IMG/VR virus record: IMGVR_UViG_3300030329_006012
Span: 1-64,000 of that record
Direction: 5' to 3' (one strand)
Origin: a virus
DNA length: 64,000 bases
Position 1 is the first letter of the stretch; every line of letters begins with the position of its first letter. Below, piece after piece: positions 53,901-61,298 of the stretch. A program made the translations under genes and the position numbers. Below the pieces are notes generated by a model that was not told the DNA's origin, searched no databases, and saw nothing but the letters and a program-made list of their open reading frames with translations.

Positions 53901-54079
53901 ATGAGCCAGGTACAGCACTTGATGAAAACAACATGGAAGGTTTTTCTAGGATTGTTGACATGATCAAGACGCAATTCAACAAGGTTATTTTAATCTCTCA
54001 CCTCGATAGCCTTAAAGACACTGCAGATGTCACAATTGACATAGATAGGAAAGATGGTTTTGCTCATATTGATCAGTAA
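50924..54079 (+). CDS. fused recombination nuclease gp47-gp46 (Mre11/SbcD-Rad50/SbcC)
   Basis: A 1051-aa single protein that T4 makes as two. Residues 1-330 are a calcineurin-type nuclease: AHISDTH, HCGDIAHRK, ILGNHDG, LYHGPV and GDIHK. Residues about 385-1051 are an SMC-type ATPase with Walker A at G400-S407 (GENYSGKS), coiled coils to about 900, LGSGAEKTLAAIA (signature motif) and VFILDEPGTALDENN (Walker B and D-loop). The zinc hook is atypical: C723 and C730 (CGDMFLGC), not CxxC. The protein resects DNA ends for recombination-dependent replication. A clear GGAG-like site precedes the ATG; nothing in the frame suggests a lost stop. Confidence 0.88.
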   Translation: MVRIAHISDTHIRNLKFHKQYRAAFEDMYDKLRELKPDYIIHCGDIAHRKTDISPELVDMTTDFIRGMADIAPTHIILGNHDGNLRNDSRQDAISPIIAAMDNSNVHLYKKSGEFDIGDDIVLNVLSVFDKDNWITEPTNLDKINVALYHGPVAGCKTETGFMLEHGVNISVLQNFDYGLLGDIHKTNQKLDHEGRVRYCGSTIQQNHGETNDKGFLIWDIEDGDNFSVTHHQILNINPFVTVILTPKGKVPKGLDIPEGSRVRIRSMNQISVGAMRKAQAVIQSKFNPESTTTQNNVSGVVGSVEDAVREALEEDLRDEKIQEKLITNYLSDFELSDEMLSEVLQINRRMNTLASAEKDEVSRNIHWKLKNLEWDNLFNYGEGNKVDFQKLSGVIGIFGENYSGKSSTIDSLCYALFNNTTKSVRKAYNIINQNKSRCRAKAVIDIAGQDYVVERRSEKYVKRLKGEVTNEAKTDVDFLLLDSSGDARELNGTTRSATDKQIARYFGNIDDFLLTSMSSQTDSLTFLKEGCTKRKEILAKFLDLVLFEEKFALAKTEASDLKGLIKALEGRDYDREIFDTAADLYRNEESLAEQKSDCERYKEDLKITNDEIETISQQIDSIPSDIIDSEKTKKMVKSLNKELVGIKDAVISTEKDRVKNTQGLEKINEFLSTFDIDLYRKTREEITSLERKIADLSAEEDSLSNTFAVAKKKSTLLREVPCGDMFLGCKFLSDASEARESLPELEGKLYSITSRKDEASESLRLLDTTSVDSRIDNYEKLLDKKVEKERAIAEASLLSEKLMLEAKEKERHISDLESDIQIYEDNIEAIENLETMLKTKATLEKEATGIMENLGACEEQVLELYKVNGSLEEKLAALERDKETLSHKREEYAAYDYFLRCMHAHGISSDIVKRRLPVINAEISKVLSNVVEFEIFLETDGRKLDILIKHPKFDPRPIELGSGAEKTLAAIAIRLALLSVSTLPRGDVFILDEPGTALDENNMEGFSRIVDMIKTQFNKVILISHLDSLKDTADVTIDIDRKDGFAHIDQ

Positions 54080-54112
54080 TGACTATTTACTTCTATAGTG
54101 GAGGTGACTATT

Positions 54113-54367
54113 ATGAGCACTGATGAAAAAATTAAATTAGATACAATCGAGGAGAAGATTGACCAAATGACGTCTAAGTCCGGAGTACTGGACAGACTGT
54201 TCAGCAAAGTGGCTTCTCGCAAGTTAATGGTCTGGATGACAGCAACAGCCCTTATGTCTGTTGCGGCACTGGAGTCCGAGCATTGGGTTTGGATTAGTAT
54301 CGTATATCTAGGTGGGCAATCTGCTATTGACATCTTTGAAAGGATCAAGGGGTATAAAAAGCAGTGA
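54113..54367 (+). CDS. small membrane protein, possible holin
   Basis: An 84-aa protein from ATG 54113, with GGAGGTGA upstream. Residues 1-38 are charged and probably a short coiled coil; two hydrophobic segments follow (LMVWMTATALMSVAAL and HWVWISIVYLGGQSAID), with a charged end. A size below 100 residues with two membrane helices fits a class II-type holin, but also other small membrane proteins. Its TGA is overlapped by the GTG of the next gene. The gap before it contains CTATTTAC (54083-54090). Confidence 0.45.
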   Translation: MSTDEKIKLDTIEEKIDQMTSKSGVLDRLFSKVASRKLMVWMTATALMSVAALESEHWVWISIVYLGGQSAIDIFERIKGYKKQ

Positions 54368-54996
54368 AGGTTACAGTAACCATATCCAGAAAAAAGGTTC
54401 TGACCAATAAGAGGGGGAAGTCGCTGGTGATGGTTTCTGGTGGACTAGATAGCGTGGCAGCACTTGTGTGGCTTCTTGAAAACACCGATGACCTTATTCA
54501 CGTGCACCATGTAAGGTTGTTTAATTATGAAGACAGATCTACCCCTGAGTACGAGGCATATAAGAATTGTATGAAATATATAGAAGAAAATTATAGACCC
54601 CTGCATTTGGTTACAGAATCGGTCGTCTCTTGGCCAGAGCCGTTTTGCCCGTGGGACATGTACTCTTATATGTTCCAAGGCGCCCTTCTGATAAACTGCT
54701 ATAATCCCGGCTTCAACCCTACGAGGATTGTCACTGGGAGCATCGACGAGGAAGACCCGAACACTAATGTGCACGTTCGACGAGGTGTTTCGTGGGAGAT
54801 GTTTAAGCTTTTGTGCGAACATGCTGTTGAGTGGTATAAGCCGCTGCTTCATATGAAAAAGCCAGAGGTCGCTGCCATTTTGCCAGATGAGCTTCGAAGA
54901 ATGACCTTTTCGTGCCGCTCCCCCATTGTTGAGGACGGCATTTATCGAAGCTGTGGCGAATGCCGTCCCTGCTGGGCCAGAAGGAAAGAGGACTAA
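54364..54996 (+). CDS. QueC/ExsB-like PP-loop synthetase
   Basis: A 210-aa protein with GTG start overlapping the previous stop (GTGA). The PP-loop SGGLDSVA (about residues 26-33) marks an ATP pyrophosphatase; the C-terminus has a Cys and then CGECRPC, the zinc site of QueC-like 7-cyano-7-deazaguanine synthases, after a LHMKKPEVAAILPDELRRMTFSCRSP region. QueC makes preQ0, which some phages place in DNA to resist restriction. The rest of such a pathway is not in this window. A divergent PP-loop enzyme with another product cannot be ruled out. Confidence 0.68.
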   Translation: MKVTVTISRKKVLTNKRGKSLVMVSGGLDSVAALVWLLENTDDLIHVHHVRLFNYEDRSTPEYEAYKNCMKYIEENYRPLHLVTESVVSWPEPFCPWDMYSYMFQGALLINCYNPGFNPTRIVTGSIDEEDPNTNVHVRRGVSWEMFKLLCEHAVEWYKPLLHMKKPEVAAILPDELRRMTFSCRSPIVEDGIYRSCGECRPCWARRKED

Positions 54997-55367
54997 TGAT
55001 AAAATTTAAAAAGGCTGTCTTGTTTTTGAAACACTATTGGTATTTCCCTGTCTTGTTCATTGTAGCTGCAGTGGCATTTATTGTCCACAGGAAAAAGGTG
55101 GAGATGCTGATCGACATCTTGGTCGGGTCAATGGAGAGCCACAAGAGAGAGATCGAAGTTTTGAACGAGGCCGAGAGGAAGAAGTCAGAGAGGCTCGAAA
55201 GTGCCGCCCTAGATCATTCGAAAGAATTGCAAGAAATATTTTCAGATGAGGCATTGGCACTTGAAGATGCCGGAAAACAAAAAGAGAAAAGAGAAAAATC
55301 ACTTCAGGAGCTGGAAATGGAGATGCTTGCTGACGAGATGAAGAAGGCTTTTAAGAAAGAGAGTTAA
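54996..55367 (+). CDS. membrane-anchored coiled-coil protein, possible inner-membrane spanin
   Basis: A 123-aa protein from ATG 54996 (overlapping the QueC stop), after which the hydrophobic helix AVLFLKHYWYFPVLFIVAAVAFIV begins. The rest is a long charged coiled coil. One N-terminal helix with a periplasmic coiled coil is the plan of Rz-type i-spanins. The next gene also has a membrane helix and coil. Neither contains a lipobox, so an Rz/Rz1 pair is not established. Location near a holin-like protein supports a lysis role. Confidence 0.45.
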   Translation: MIKFKKAVLFLKHYWYFPVLFIVAAVAFIVHRKKVEMLIDILVGSMESHKREIEVLNEAERKKSERLESAALDHSKELQEIFSDEALALEDAGKQKEKREKSLQELEMEMLADEMKKAFKKES

Positions 55368-55368
55368 T

Positions 55369-55809
55369 ATGAAGAGGTTAGTTGTGTGTATTCTGTTGTT
55401 TAGTTTCCCGACTTTTGCAACAGATTTGGTGGTAGAGGGAATACGAAAAGGCCAGCCATCCCCTTTTGACGGCGTTGTTATGGATGCAGACACGGCTGCA
55501 AAAGTAATTGCTGAGCGAGAGTATGAGATCAAGAAGTGCGATATTAAGATTGAGCACGAGAAAAAGAAGAAAGATTCTCTTTGCGACTTAAAGACCGAGA
55601 TACTTGATGCTAAACTAAAAGCAGAGGAAGAAAAGAACAATGCCATTACAAAAATCAAAACAGAAGAAATCGAAAGACTTACGAAGGCTCTTGAAAACTC
55701 CTCAACCGACTACAGCGAGTGGTGGTTTGTTGGTGGCTTTTTCGCAGGAATTGTGGCTTCTATCGGGGTGTTTTACGCCGCCGTAAAAACTTCTCAAGGT
55801 GATGTGTGA
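55369..55809 (+). CDS. secreted coiled-coil protein with C-terminal membrane helix
   Basis: A 146-aa protein. Residues 1-18 (KRLVVCILLFSFPTFA) look like a signal peptide with a cleavage site after TFA. A GQPSPFDGVVMDADTAAKVI segment follows, then a coiled coil (about 45-110) and a C-terminal helix, WWFVGGFFAGIVASIGVFYAAV. A periplasmic coil tethered at the end could be a unimolecular spanin or a membrane assembly factor. I recall the G-x-P-x-PFDGV phrase from small phage membrane proteins, but cannot attach a function. Confidence 0.45.
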   Translation: MKRLVVCILLFSFPTFATDLVVEGIRKGQPSPFDGVVMDADTAAKVIAEREYEIKKCDIKIEHEKKKKDSLCDLKTEILDAKLKAEEEKNNAITKIKTEEIERLTKALENSSTDYSEWWFVGGFFAGIVASIGVFYAAVKTSQGDV

Positions 55810-56204
55810 AGAAAGATTTAAATGAGATAGCTTCATTGGAAAAAGCCATTTCCCAGAAATACGGAGCAGACACAGTGGTTAATCCAAAATCCACTTGGGA
55901 TGCCGAGAGGGAAGAGGATTATATAGAACAGTTGAAAAAAGTAGCAAAATCAGAAGCTGCGACCTCTAAAAGCCATTCTCAAGTCGAATTAAACGGTTTT
56001 TTGTTATCTCGAAAACTAATTAATAAACGAAGTGAAAGGGTTTGTCCTGTTTGCGACACATATTCTTTCAGCAAAAGAGATGATTTATATATGAATCGTT
56101 TCGAGTGTTGTTTGAAGTGTTACATTAACTTCGTAGAAGACAGAGAAGAAAGATGGGCTACCGGATGGCGGCCCGAAAAATTGGAGAAGAATAGAGATGA
56201 TTAA
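55806..56204 (+). CDS. small zinc-finger-like protein, unknown
   Basis: A 132-aa protein with GTG start overlapping the previous stop. The C-terminal half has C-x2-C (CPVCDTYSF) and, after about 22 residues, C-C-x-x-C (ECCLKC), likely a zinc-binding module. The N-terminal half is a charged helix region. It overlaps the histone-like gene by eight bases. Its context is transitional between the lysis-type genes and the packaging genes; no known family is evident. Confidence 0.5.
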   Translation: MKKDLNEIASLEKAISQKYGADTVVNPKSTWDAEREEDYIEQLKKVAKSEAATSKSHSQVELNGFLLSRKLINKRSERVCPVCDTYSFSKRDDLYMNRFECCLKCYINFVEDREERWATGWRPEKLEKNRDD

Positions 56205-56385
56205 AGAAAAATTACAAGAGATTATTGATGTGCTGTCTGCTGCAGATAGAGATACGCAAAAGTTTGATCGCGGAAATGCTACAGCGGGAACCAGAGTTAG
56301 GAAGAACGCAATGGAAGCTATAAAACTACTCAAAGATATGAGAGCCGAAATTATCGACATTCGCAACGAAAGAAAAAACCACTAA
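56197..56385 (+). CDS. Hc1-type histone H1-like protein
   Basis: A 62-aa basic protein. The pattern KFDRGNATAGTRVRKNAMEAIKLLKDMR matches the Hc1-type histone H1-like family, where D-x-x-K-F-x-x-G-N-x-x-A-G-T-R-x-R-K begins the DNA-binding helices. Family members bind DNA nonspecifically. In a phage it could help condense DNA before or during packaging, or alter host nucleoid structure. It is right upstream of the packaging genes. The family fit is good for such a short protein. Confidence 0.62.
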   Translation: MIKEKLQEIIDVLSAADRDTQKFDRGNATAGTRVRKNAMEAIKLLKDMRAEIIDIRNERKNH

Positions 56386-56401
56386 TTAGGAGAAAAGTAA
56401 A

Positions 56402-56941
56402 ATGTCAAATATTGGAGATATTGTAAAAGGAATTAATCAAGCTGCAGCTAACGCTCACGACGGCGCGGTGGACGAAGAGGGTGAGCCCTTGGATATTGGA
56501 TTGCACCGCGATAAGCCGACTCCAATAACTGACCGCCGCGTCATGGACGGCTTCGGCGTGTCCATTAATGGTACCACGATGCGTGTAAATTACCACCGCG
56601 AAGTTGCAACCAACGAGGTTATGGACAACCGACTGAAGACGGATATTGAAACATCCATTGAAGAGGTGGCGTCCTTTCTGAAGAAGGAATACAAGAAGAT
56701 AACTGGCGAAGCCTTAAAGCTCAAGAAGTTGCCAGGTGACGTGATTGGAAACGTCCAGTCAACTTCTCGTGTCCGCTCTTGGGTGCAAGCACACTGTGAC
56801 TATGAAATTCAGGGCGCAGACGGCCACAACGTAAAAGACAAAGACGGAATTGATGCCTCTATTAGAACCTTCTTGGAGTTAGGAAAATCCCCCAAGAAGC
56901 CCCAGAACGTATCAATCAGTGCTGCCGCTAACGAAAAATAG
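56402..56941 (+). CDS. unknown protein upstream of terminase (179 aa)
   Basis: A 179-aa protein with AGGAG. The first 60 residues are polar; the middle (EVMDNRLKTDIETSIEEVASFLKKEYKKITGEAL) is helical, and the region LPGDVIGNVQSTSRVRSWVQAHCDYEIQG is conserved-looking and beta-like. The position directly before gp17 raises the possibility of a small terminase, but I see no DNA-binding helix-turn-helix. A minor virion component is equally possible. Confidence 0.55.
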   Translation: MSNIGDIVKGINQAAANAHDGAVDEEGEPLDIGLHRDKPTPITDRRVMDGFGVSINGTTMRVNYHREVATNEVMDNRLKTDIETSIEEVASFLKKEYKKITGEALKLKKLPGDVIGNVQSTSRVRSWVQAHCDYEIQGADGHNVKDKDGIDASIRTFLELGKSPKKPQNVSISAAANEK

Positions 56942-56950
56942 GTGACAGCC

Positions 56951-58549
56951 ATGACTGGCTACCAGCTCACAAAAAAGCAGATTATCAAAGAGATCGTTAA
57001 ATGTGGCAAGGATCCGGTCTATTTCACCAACACATACGCAAGGATCTCCCACCCACAACTGGGACAGATCCCTTTCAACACATATGATTTCCAGACCCAA
57101 CTGTTAAGAGACTTCACAGATTATCGATTTAATGTGATCTTGAAAGCGAGGCAGCTGGGCATTTCTACGATCTCTGCAGCCTATATCGCGTGGCTGATGA
57201 TGTTTCACAAAGAGAAGAATGTCCTTGTTGTTGCAACGAAGTTTGGCACCGCATCCAATCTTGTTAAAAAAGTGAAGCAGATTATAAAGAATCTACCAGA
57301 TTGGATGGCAACCGCCAACATTACTATAGATAACAGATCCTCGTTTGAGCTATCGAACGGGTCTCAGATCAAGGCATCTTCGACCTCTGGTGACGCCGGC
57401 CGCTCGGAAGCCCTCTCTCTTTTGGTGGTTGACGAGGCGGCTCACGTCGAAGGTTTGGACGAGTTGTGGATGGGCTTGTATCCTACTCTTTCGACGGGTG
57501 GAACGTGTATTGCCCTCTCAACGCCCAATGGCGTTGGGAACTGGTTCCACAAGACGTTTTCCGACGCAGACGAAAACAGAAACGATTTTCACTCCACCAC
57601 TCTAACTTGGGATGTGCACCCAGACAGAGACAAAGAGTGGTTTGAAAGAGAGACACGGAATATGTCTAGGCGCGACATCGCGCAGGAACTTGAGTGCTCT
57701 TTCCTCGCCTCTGGAGAGTCGGTGATCCACCCTGATGACATAACGAGGCTGGAGGGGTTGGTTGTTGAACCGAAGTACAAGACCGCTTTTGATAGAAATT
57801 TGTGGATCTGGGAGGAGTTCAAGCCGGAGAACTCTTACATTTTAGTTGCCGATGTTGCTCGCGGAGACGGTAAGGACTTTTCGGTATTTAACGTTATCAA
57901 ACTAGAGACGATGGAGGTCGTGGCCGAATATCAGGGGAAACCAAATCTCGAAGCCTTTGCTGGACTACTCAACACTTCCGGCCGCGAATATGGCGACTGC
58001 ATGCTCGTGGTGGAAAATAACAATATTGGCTTCAATATATTGGAAAAACTTGTGGATGTGCAGTACCCAAACCTGTACTATTCAAGCAAGGGATCTCACG
58101 AGTATGTAGACCCCCTTGTTGCTGAAACCAAGTCGTCCGCCATTCCTGGATTCACCACCTCCATGAAGACACGTCCCCTAATCATCGCAAAATTGGAAGA
58201 ATATATTCGTAATAAACTACTTAAAGTGTATTCTATACGCCTAATCAGTGAAATGAGAACGTTTGTATGGAATCATGGACGACCCGAAGCCATGCGTGGC
58301 TACAATGATGATCTTATGATGTCGTTGGCGATTGCATGCTGGGTCCGAGATACGGCAATACTTACTAATAGTAGGTCCGTAGAGTACAGCAAGGCTTGTT
58401 TGGACGCGATGATTGTAACAAATACTAAAATAAACACTAAAATTCCTGGACAAATGGGTTATAATAGTTCATTAGACGCAGATAGATCAAGAAAAAGAGA
58501 AGAAACTATTAAAGAATACCAAGATTACATGTGGCTTTACAAAGGATAG
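56951..58549 (+). CDS. terminase large subunit, gp17-like
   Basis: A 532-aa protein. ATG 56951 was preferred to GTG 56942, since AGGTGA sits seven bases before it. The ATPase domain shows an unusual Walker A KARQLGIST (65-73, no lysine before S-T), Walker B LLVVDEAA (D161, E162) and the coupling motif STPNG. The RNase H-type nuclease shows VADVARGDGKD (D301), VVENNN (E355) and YNDDLMMSLA (D453, D454). The set agrees with T4 gp17 packaging motors. It pumps and cuts DNA at the portal encoded next to it. Confidence 0.92.
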   Translation: MTGYQLTKKQIIKEIVKCGKDPVYFTNTYARISHPQLGQIPFNTYDFQTQLLRDFTDYRFNVILKARQLGISTISAAYIAWLMMFHKEKNVLVVATKFGTASNLVKKVKQIIKNLPDWMATANITIDNRSSFELSNGSQIKASSTSGDAGRSEALSLLVVDEAAHVEGLDELWMGLYPTLSTGGTCIALSTPNGVGNWFHKTFSDADENRNDFHSTTLTWDVHPDRDKEWFERETRNMSRRDIAQELECSFLASGESVIHPDDITRLEGLVVEPKYKTAFDRNLWIWEEFKPENSYILVADVARGDGKDFSVFNVIKLETMEVVAEYQGKPNLEAFAGLLNTSGREYGDCMLVVENNNIGFNILEKLVDVQYPNLYYSSKGSHEYVDPLVAETKSSAIPGFTTSMKTRPLIIAKLEEYIRNKLLKVYSIRLISEMRTFVWNHGRPEAMRGYNDDLMMSLAIACWVRDTAILTNSRSVEYSKACLDAMIVTNTKINTKIPGQMGYNSSLDADRSRKREETIKEYQDYMWLYKG

Positions 58550-58552
58550 AAT

Positions 58553-60502
58553 ATGGCAGACAATACAAGAAACCCCAGAAACCCCCAGTCGGGATTATTC
58601 AATAGGCTCACCAGACTTTTTTCGGGCCCCATTGTCAACCGCCGGACACAAACTTATCGACAGCAACGCCGCCGCCAGCTAAACAAGTATAAGAAGCAGT
58701 TCTACTCCACAAGCGGCCTCCAGTTTAAGAAATCGACGTACAACCCGTTTGACGTTATGCAAACAAATCAAATATCCAACCAAAACCGCGCAGAGCGGTA
58801 TATGGATTTTGACCAGATGGAGTACACTCCAGAAATCGCCTCGTCACTGGACATTTACGCAGATGAGATGACAACATATTCACAAATACAGGACATGTTA
58901 AAGATAAATTGTTCCAATGACGAGATCAAAACTATCCTATCATCATTATATAGCAATGTCTTGAACCTGCAATTCAATCTATTCGGCTGGTGTCGCACAA
59001 TGTGCAAATATGGCGACTTCTTCCTGTATCTCGACATCGACGAAGAAGAGGGAGTCAAGACAGTTATCGGCTTGCCACCGCAAGAAGTTGAAAGGATGGA
59101 GGGCGAAGACCCAACAAATCCGAATTACATACAATTTCAGTGGAATTCAGGCGGCCTGACTTTTGAAAACTGGCAAGTCGCCCATTTCAGAATTCTTGGT
59201 AATGACAAATACAGTCCATATGGCACTTCCGTACTGGAACCAGCCAGAAGAATCTGGAGACAACTCACTTTGCTGGAGGATGCCATGATGTCCTATCGCA
59301 TTGTACGATCCCCAGAAAGACGTGTGTTCTATATTGACGTTGGCAACATTGCTCCACAAGATGTCGAGCAATACATGCAGCGCATTATGACTCAAATGAA
59401 ACGAAATCAAGTTGTTGATGCTCAAACCGGACGAGTGGATTTAAGATATAATCCTCTGTCGGTAGAGGAGGACTATTTCATGCCCGTGCGTGGTGATTCC
59501 TCTTCAAAGATCGAATCGCTGCCTGGCGGAACATTCACCGGCGACATCGACGACGTTAAATATTTAAGAGACAAGCTATTCTCAGCACTCAAGGTGCCGC
59601 AGTCCTATTTGTCTCGCGGCGAAGGCGCAGATGAAGACAAGTCTACTTTGGCGCAGAAGGATATCCGCTTCGCTAGAACGATCCAGAGACTTCAACGCAG
59701 TGTTCTGTCGGAAATAGAGAAGATAGGCACTGTTCACCTCTATACTCTTGGTTTCCGAGGAGATGACTTAGTAAACTTCTCCTTGAGCCTGAACAATCCA
59801 TCTAAAATTGCGGAACTTCAAGAGCTGGAACACTGGAGAACGAAGTTTGATGTCGCAGCCGGAGCTACTGAAGGATTCTTTAGTAAGCGATGGCTGGCCA
59901 CGAACCTCTTCGGACTTTCAGACGATGAGATTATCAGAATGCAGCGAGAAATGTTCTTTGATAGAAAGTTCGATGCTCAGCTTAACGCAGTCGGAGAAGC
60001 AGTGGAATCAGAAGGTGGAATGGGTGGCGACTTCGGCGGAGATGATATCGGCGGAGATGATTTCGACGACGATTTAGGCGGAGACGATCTTGGCGGAGAC
60101 GATCTTGGCGGAGACGATTTGGGTGATGACGAAGATGAAACCCTTCTCGTAGCACCCCCTGGAAGGCGAAGCGATAAAGCTGCAATTGGAGAATTTACCA
60201 CAACCCCGAAGTCAAAGGGGAAGAGATACAAGAAGCGAGGACAGGGTGGCCACAAAGCGGCTGCACGGAACTATAGCATGGACGCCCACGCAGGTGGTCA
60301 CAAGAGATCCACCACGACGGGAAACACTGTTCCGGGCCTCGATGGCCTTAAAACTCTCGCAAATGGAATATTTGAAGAGAAGGGCACTAATTATAAAAAG
60401 GACGAAAAGAAAATCCTATTGGCCAGCCACGAGCTTAGGCGTTTTGCGGAATCTTTAGTCAGTTCGGAAAAACCGGAGAAGGATGAAAATGGCAAAGCAT
60501 AA
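58553..60502 (+). CDS. portal protein, gp20-like
   Basis: A 649-aa protein. Regions typical of T4-type portals are RAERYMDFDQMEYTPEIASSLDIYADEMTT, YRIVRSPERRVFYIDVGNI, and LPGGTFTGDIDDVKYLRDKLFSALKVPQSYL. The last 150 residues are unlike T4: a tandem GGDDLGGDD tract near 495-530 and a lysine-, glycine- and histidine-rich end. The portal forms the dodecameric gate at the capsid vertex and anchors gp17. It is encoded four bases after gp17 and has a strong T4-like gene order. Confidence 0.9.
   Translation: MADNTRNPRNPQSGLFNRLTRLFSGPIVNRRTQTYRQQRRRQLNKYKKQFYSTSGLQFKKSTYNPFDVMQTNQISNQNRAERYMDFDQMEYTPEIASSLDIYADEMTTYSQIQDMLKINCSNDEIKTILSSLYSNVLNLQFNLFGWCRTMCKYGDFFLYLDIDEEEGVKTVIGLPPQEVERMEGEDPTNPNYIQFQWNSGGLTFENWQVAHFRILGNDKYSPYGTSVLEPARRIWRQLTLLEDAMMSYRIVRSPERRVFYIDVGNIAPQDVEQYMQRIMTQMKRNQVVDAQTGRVDLRYNPLSVEEDYFMPVRGDSSSKIESLPGGTFTGDIDDVKYLRDKLFSALKVPQSYLSRGEGADEDKSTLAQKDIRFARTIQRLQRSVLSEIEKIGTVHLYTLGFRGDDLVNFSLSLNNPSKIAELQELEHWRTKFDVAAGATEGFFSKRWLATNLFGLSDDEIIRMQREMFFDRKFDAQLNAVGEAVESEGGMGGDFGGDDIGGDDFDDDLGGDDLGGDDLGGDDLGDDEDETLLVAPPGRRSDKAAIGEFTTTPKSKGKRYKKRGQGGHKAAARNYSMDAHAGGHKRSTTTGNTVPGLDGLKTLANGIFEEKGTNYKKDEKKILLASHELRRFAESLVSSEKPEKDENGKA
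60035..60121 (+). repeat. 15-bp tandem repeats in portal gene
   Basis: Units start at 60035 (GGCGGAGATGATATC), 60050, 60077, 60092 and 60107, interrupted by a 12-bp spacer at 60065-60076. Two successive copies (60077 and 60092) are identical. They encode a G-G-D-D-L/I/F repeat, an acidic flexible linker. Confidence 0.85.
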
Positions 60503-61298
60503 TAAAAAAAGAAACACTGCGTTCATTTTCGAAGCACTCAGTCACGAGATGACTCAGGCGATTGTATCGAAAGATGACGTCAGGCGACAAAAGATTGTAA
60601 AGATAGTGAGGCACCACTTTAAAAAAGGAACAGAACTCAGGAAAGAGCTGGATCTCTTCCAGGCACTCTCCGAGAACTATGGCACCAAGGACGAAGCTTC
60701 GAAAATTCTGCAGGAAGCCAAATCGAGACACTCCAAGGTCAATAGAGAGAAGCTGTTCTCTGAGCAGACAAAGCTCATCAATCGCATCAACAAAGAGTTA
60801 TCAAAGGGCGTCTTCTCAAACTTTGTTGGAAACTACAAAGATTTGGCAACTATCTACAAGGTATTCAATGATGACACTCCCATCAAGGAGAAGATTTTAT
60901 TGGAGGAGGTTGTAGTTTCTTCTATGGTCTCAGACTCAGATTCTGAAAAGATGAAGCCAGTAGATGGTGTTGTGTACAGCACATTTGTCAAGAAGTTTAA
61001 CGAGGAGTATTCAAGGAAACTCCCAACTGAACAGAAGGAATTACTCAACAGATATGTGAGCTCTGTATCCGACAATGGCTTAGAATTCAAATTCTATCTT
61101 AACGAAGAAATCGGGCGCCTAAAGAAGAGGGTTCAAGAGTCGCTAGAGGTCGAGGAAATAAAGGCAGACCTACAGATGACAGACTCAACCAAGAGGGTTT
61201 TTAAAATTCTTGAGGATCTTTCTGAAGAGCCCCTTGGCGAAGAAGTGGTTAAGAAGGTAATGAGTGTGCAGAACTTTATATTGGAGGTAGATTCATAA
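60489..61298 (+). CDS. conserved unknown after portal (269 aa)
   Basis: A 269-aa protein, probably all helical. ATG 60489 is six bases after AAGG, better than the ATG at 60483. The N-terminus AKHNKKRNTAFIFEALSHEM is basic, then long helices follow to the end. It overlaps the portal stop by 14 bases and is coupled to the next gene by ATG overlap. The location corresponds to the T4 gp67/gp68 prohead core genes, so it may be a core or portal-associated protein. I cannot confirm homology. Confidence 0.58.
   Translation: MAKHNKKRNTAFIFEALSHEMTQAIVSKDDVRRQKIVKIVRHHFKKGTELRKELDLFQALSENYGTKDEASKILQEAKSRHSKVNREKLFSEQTKLINRINKELSKGVFSNFVGNYKDLATIYKVFNDDTPIKEKILLEEVVVSSMVSDSDSEKMKPVDGVVYSTFVKKFNEEYSRKLPTEQKELLNRYVSSVSDNGLEFKFYLNEEIGRLKKRVQESLEVEEIKADLQMTDSTKRVFKILEDLSEEPLGEEVVKKVMSVQNFILEVDS

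Noticed and set aside
56402-56941. small terminase subunit
   Set aside because: It is upstream of gp17, but no helix-turn-helix or known small-terminase pattern is visible.
60035-60121. possible CRISPR-like array
   Set aside because: Units are 15 bp, contiguous and in frame with the portal gene; they are coding repeats.
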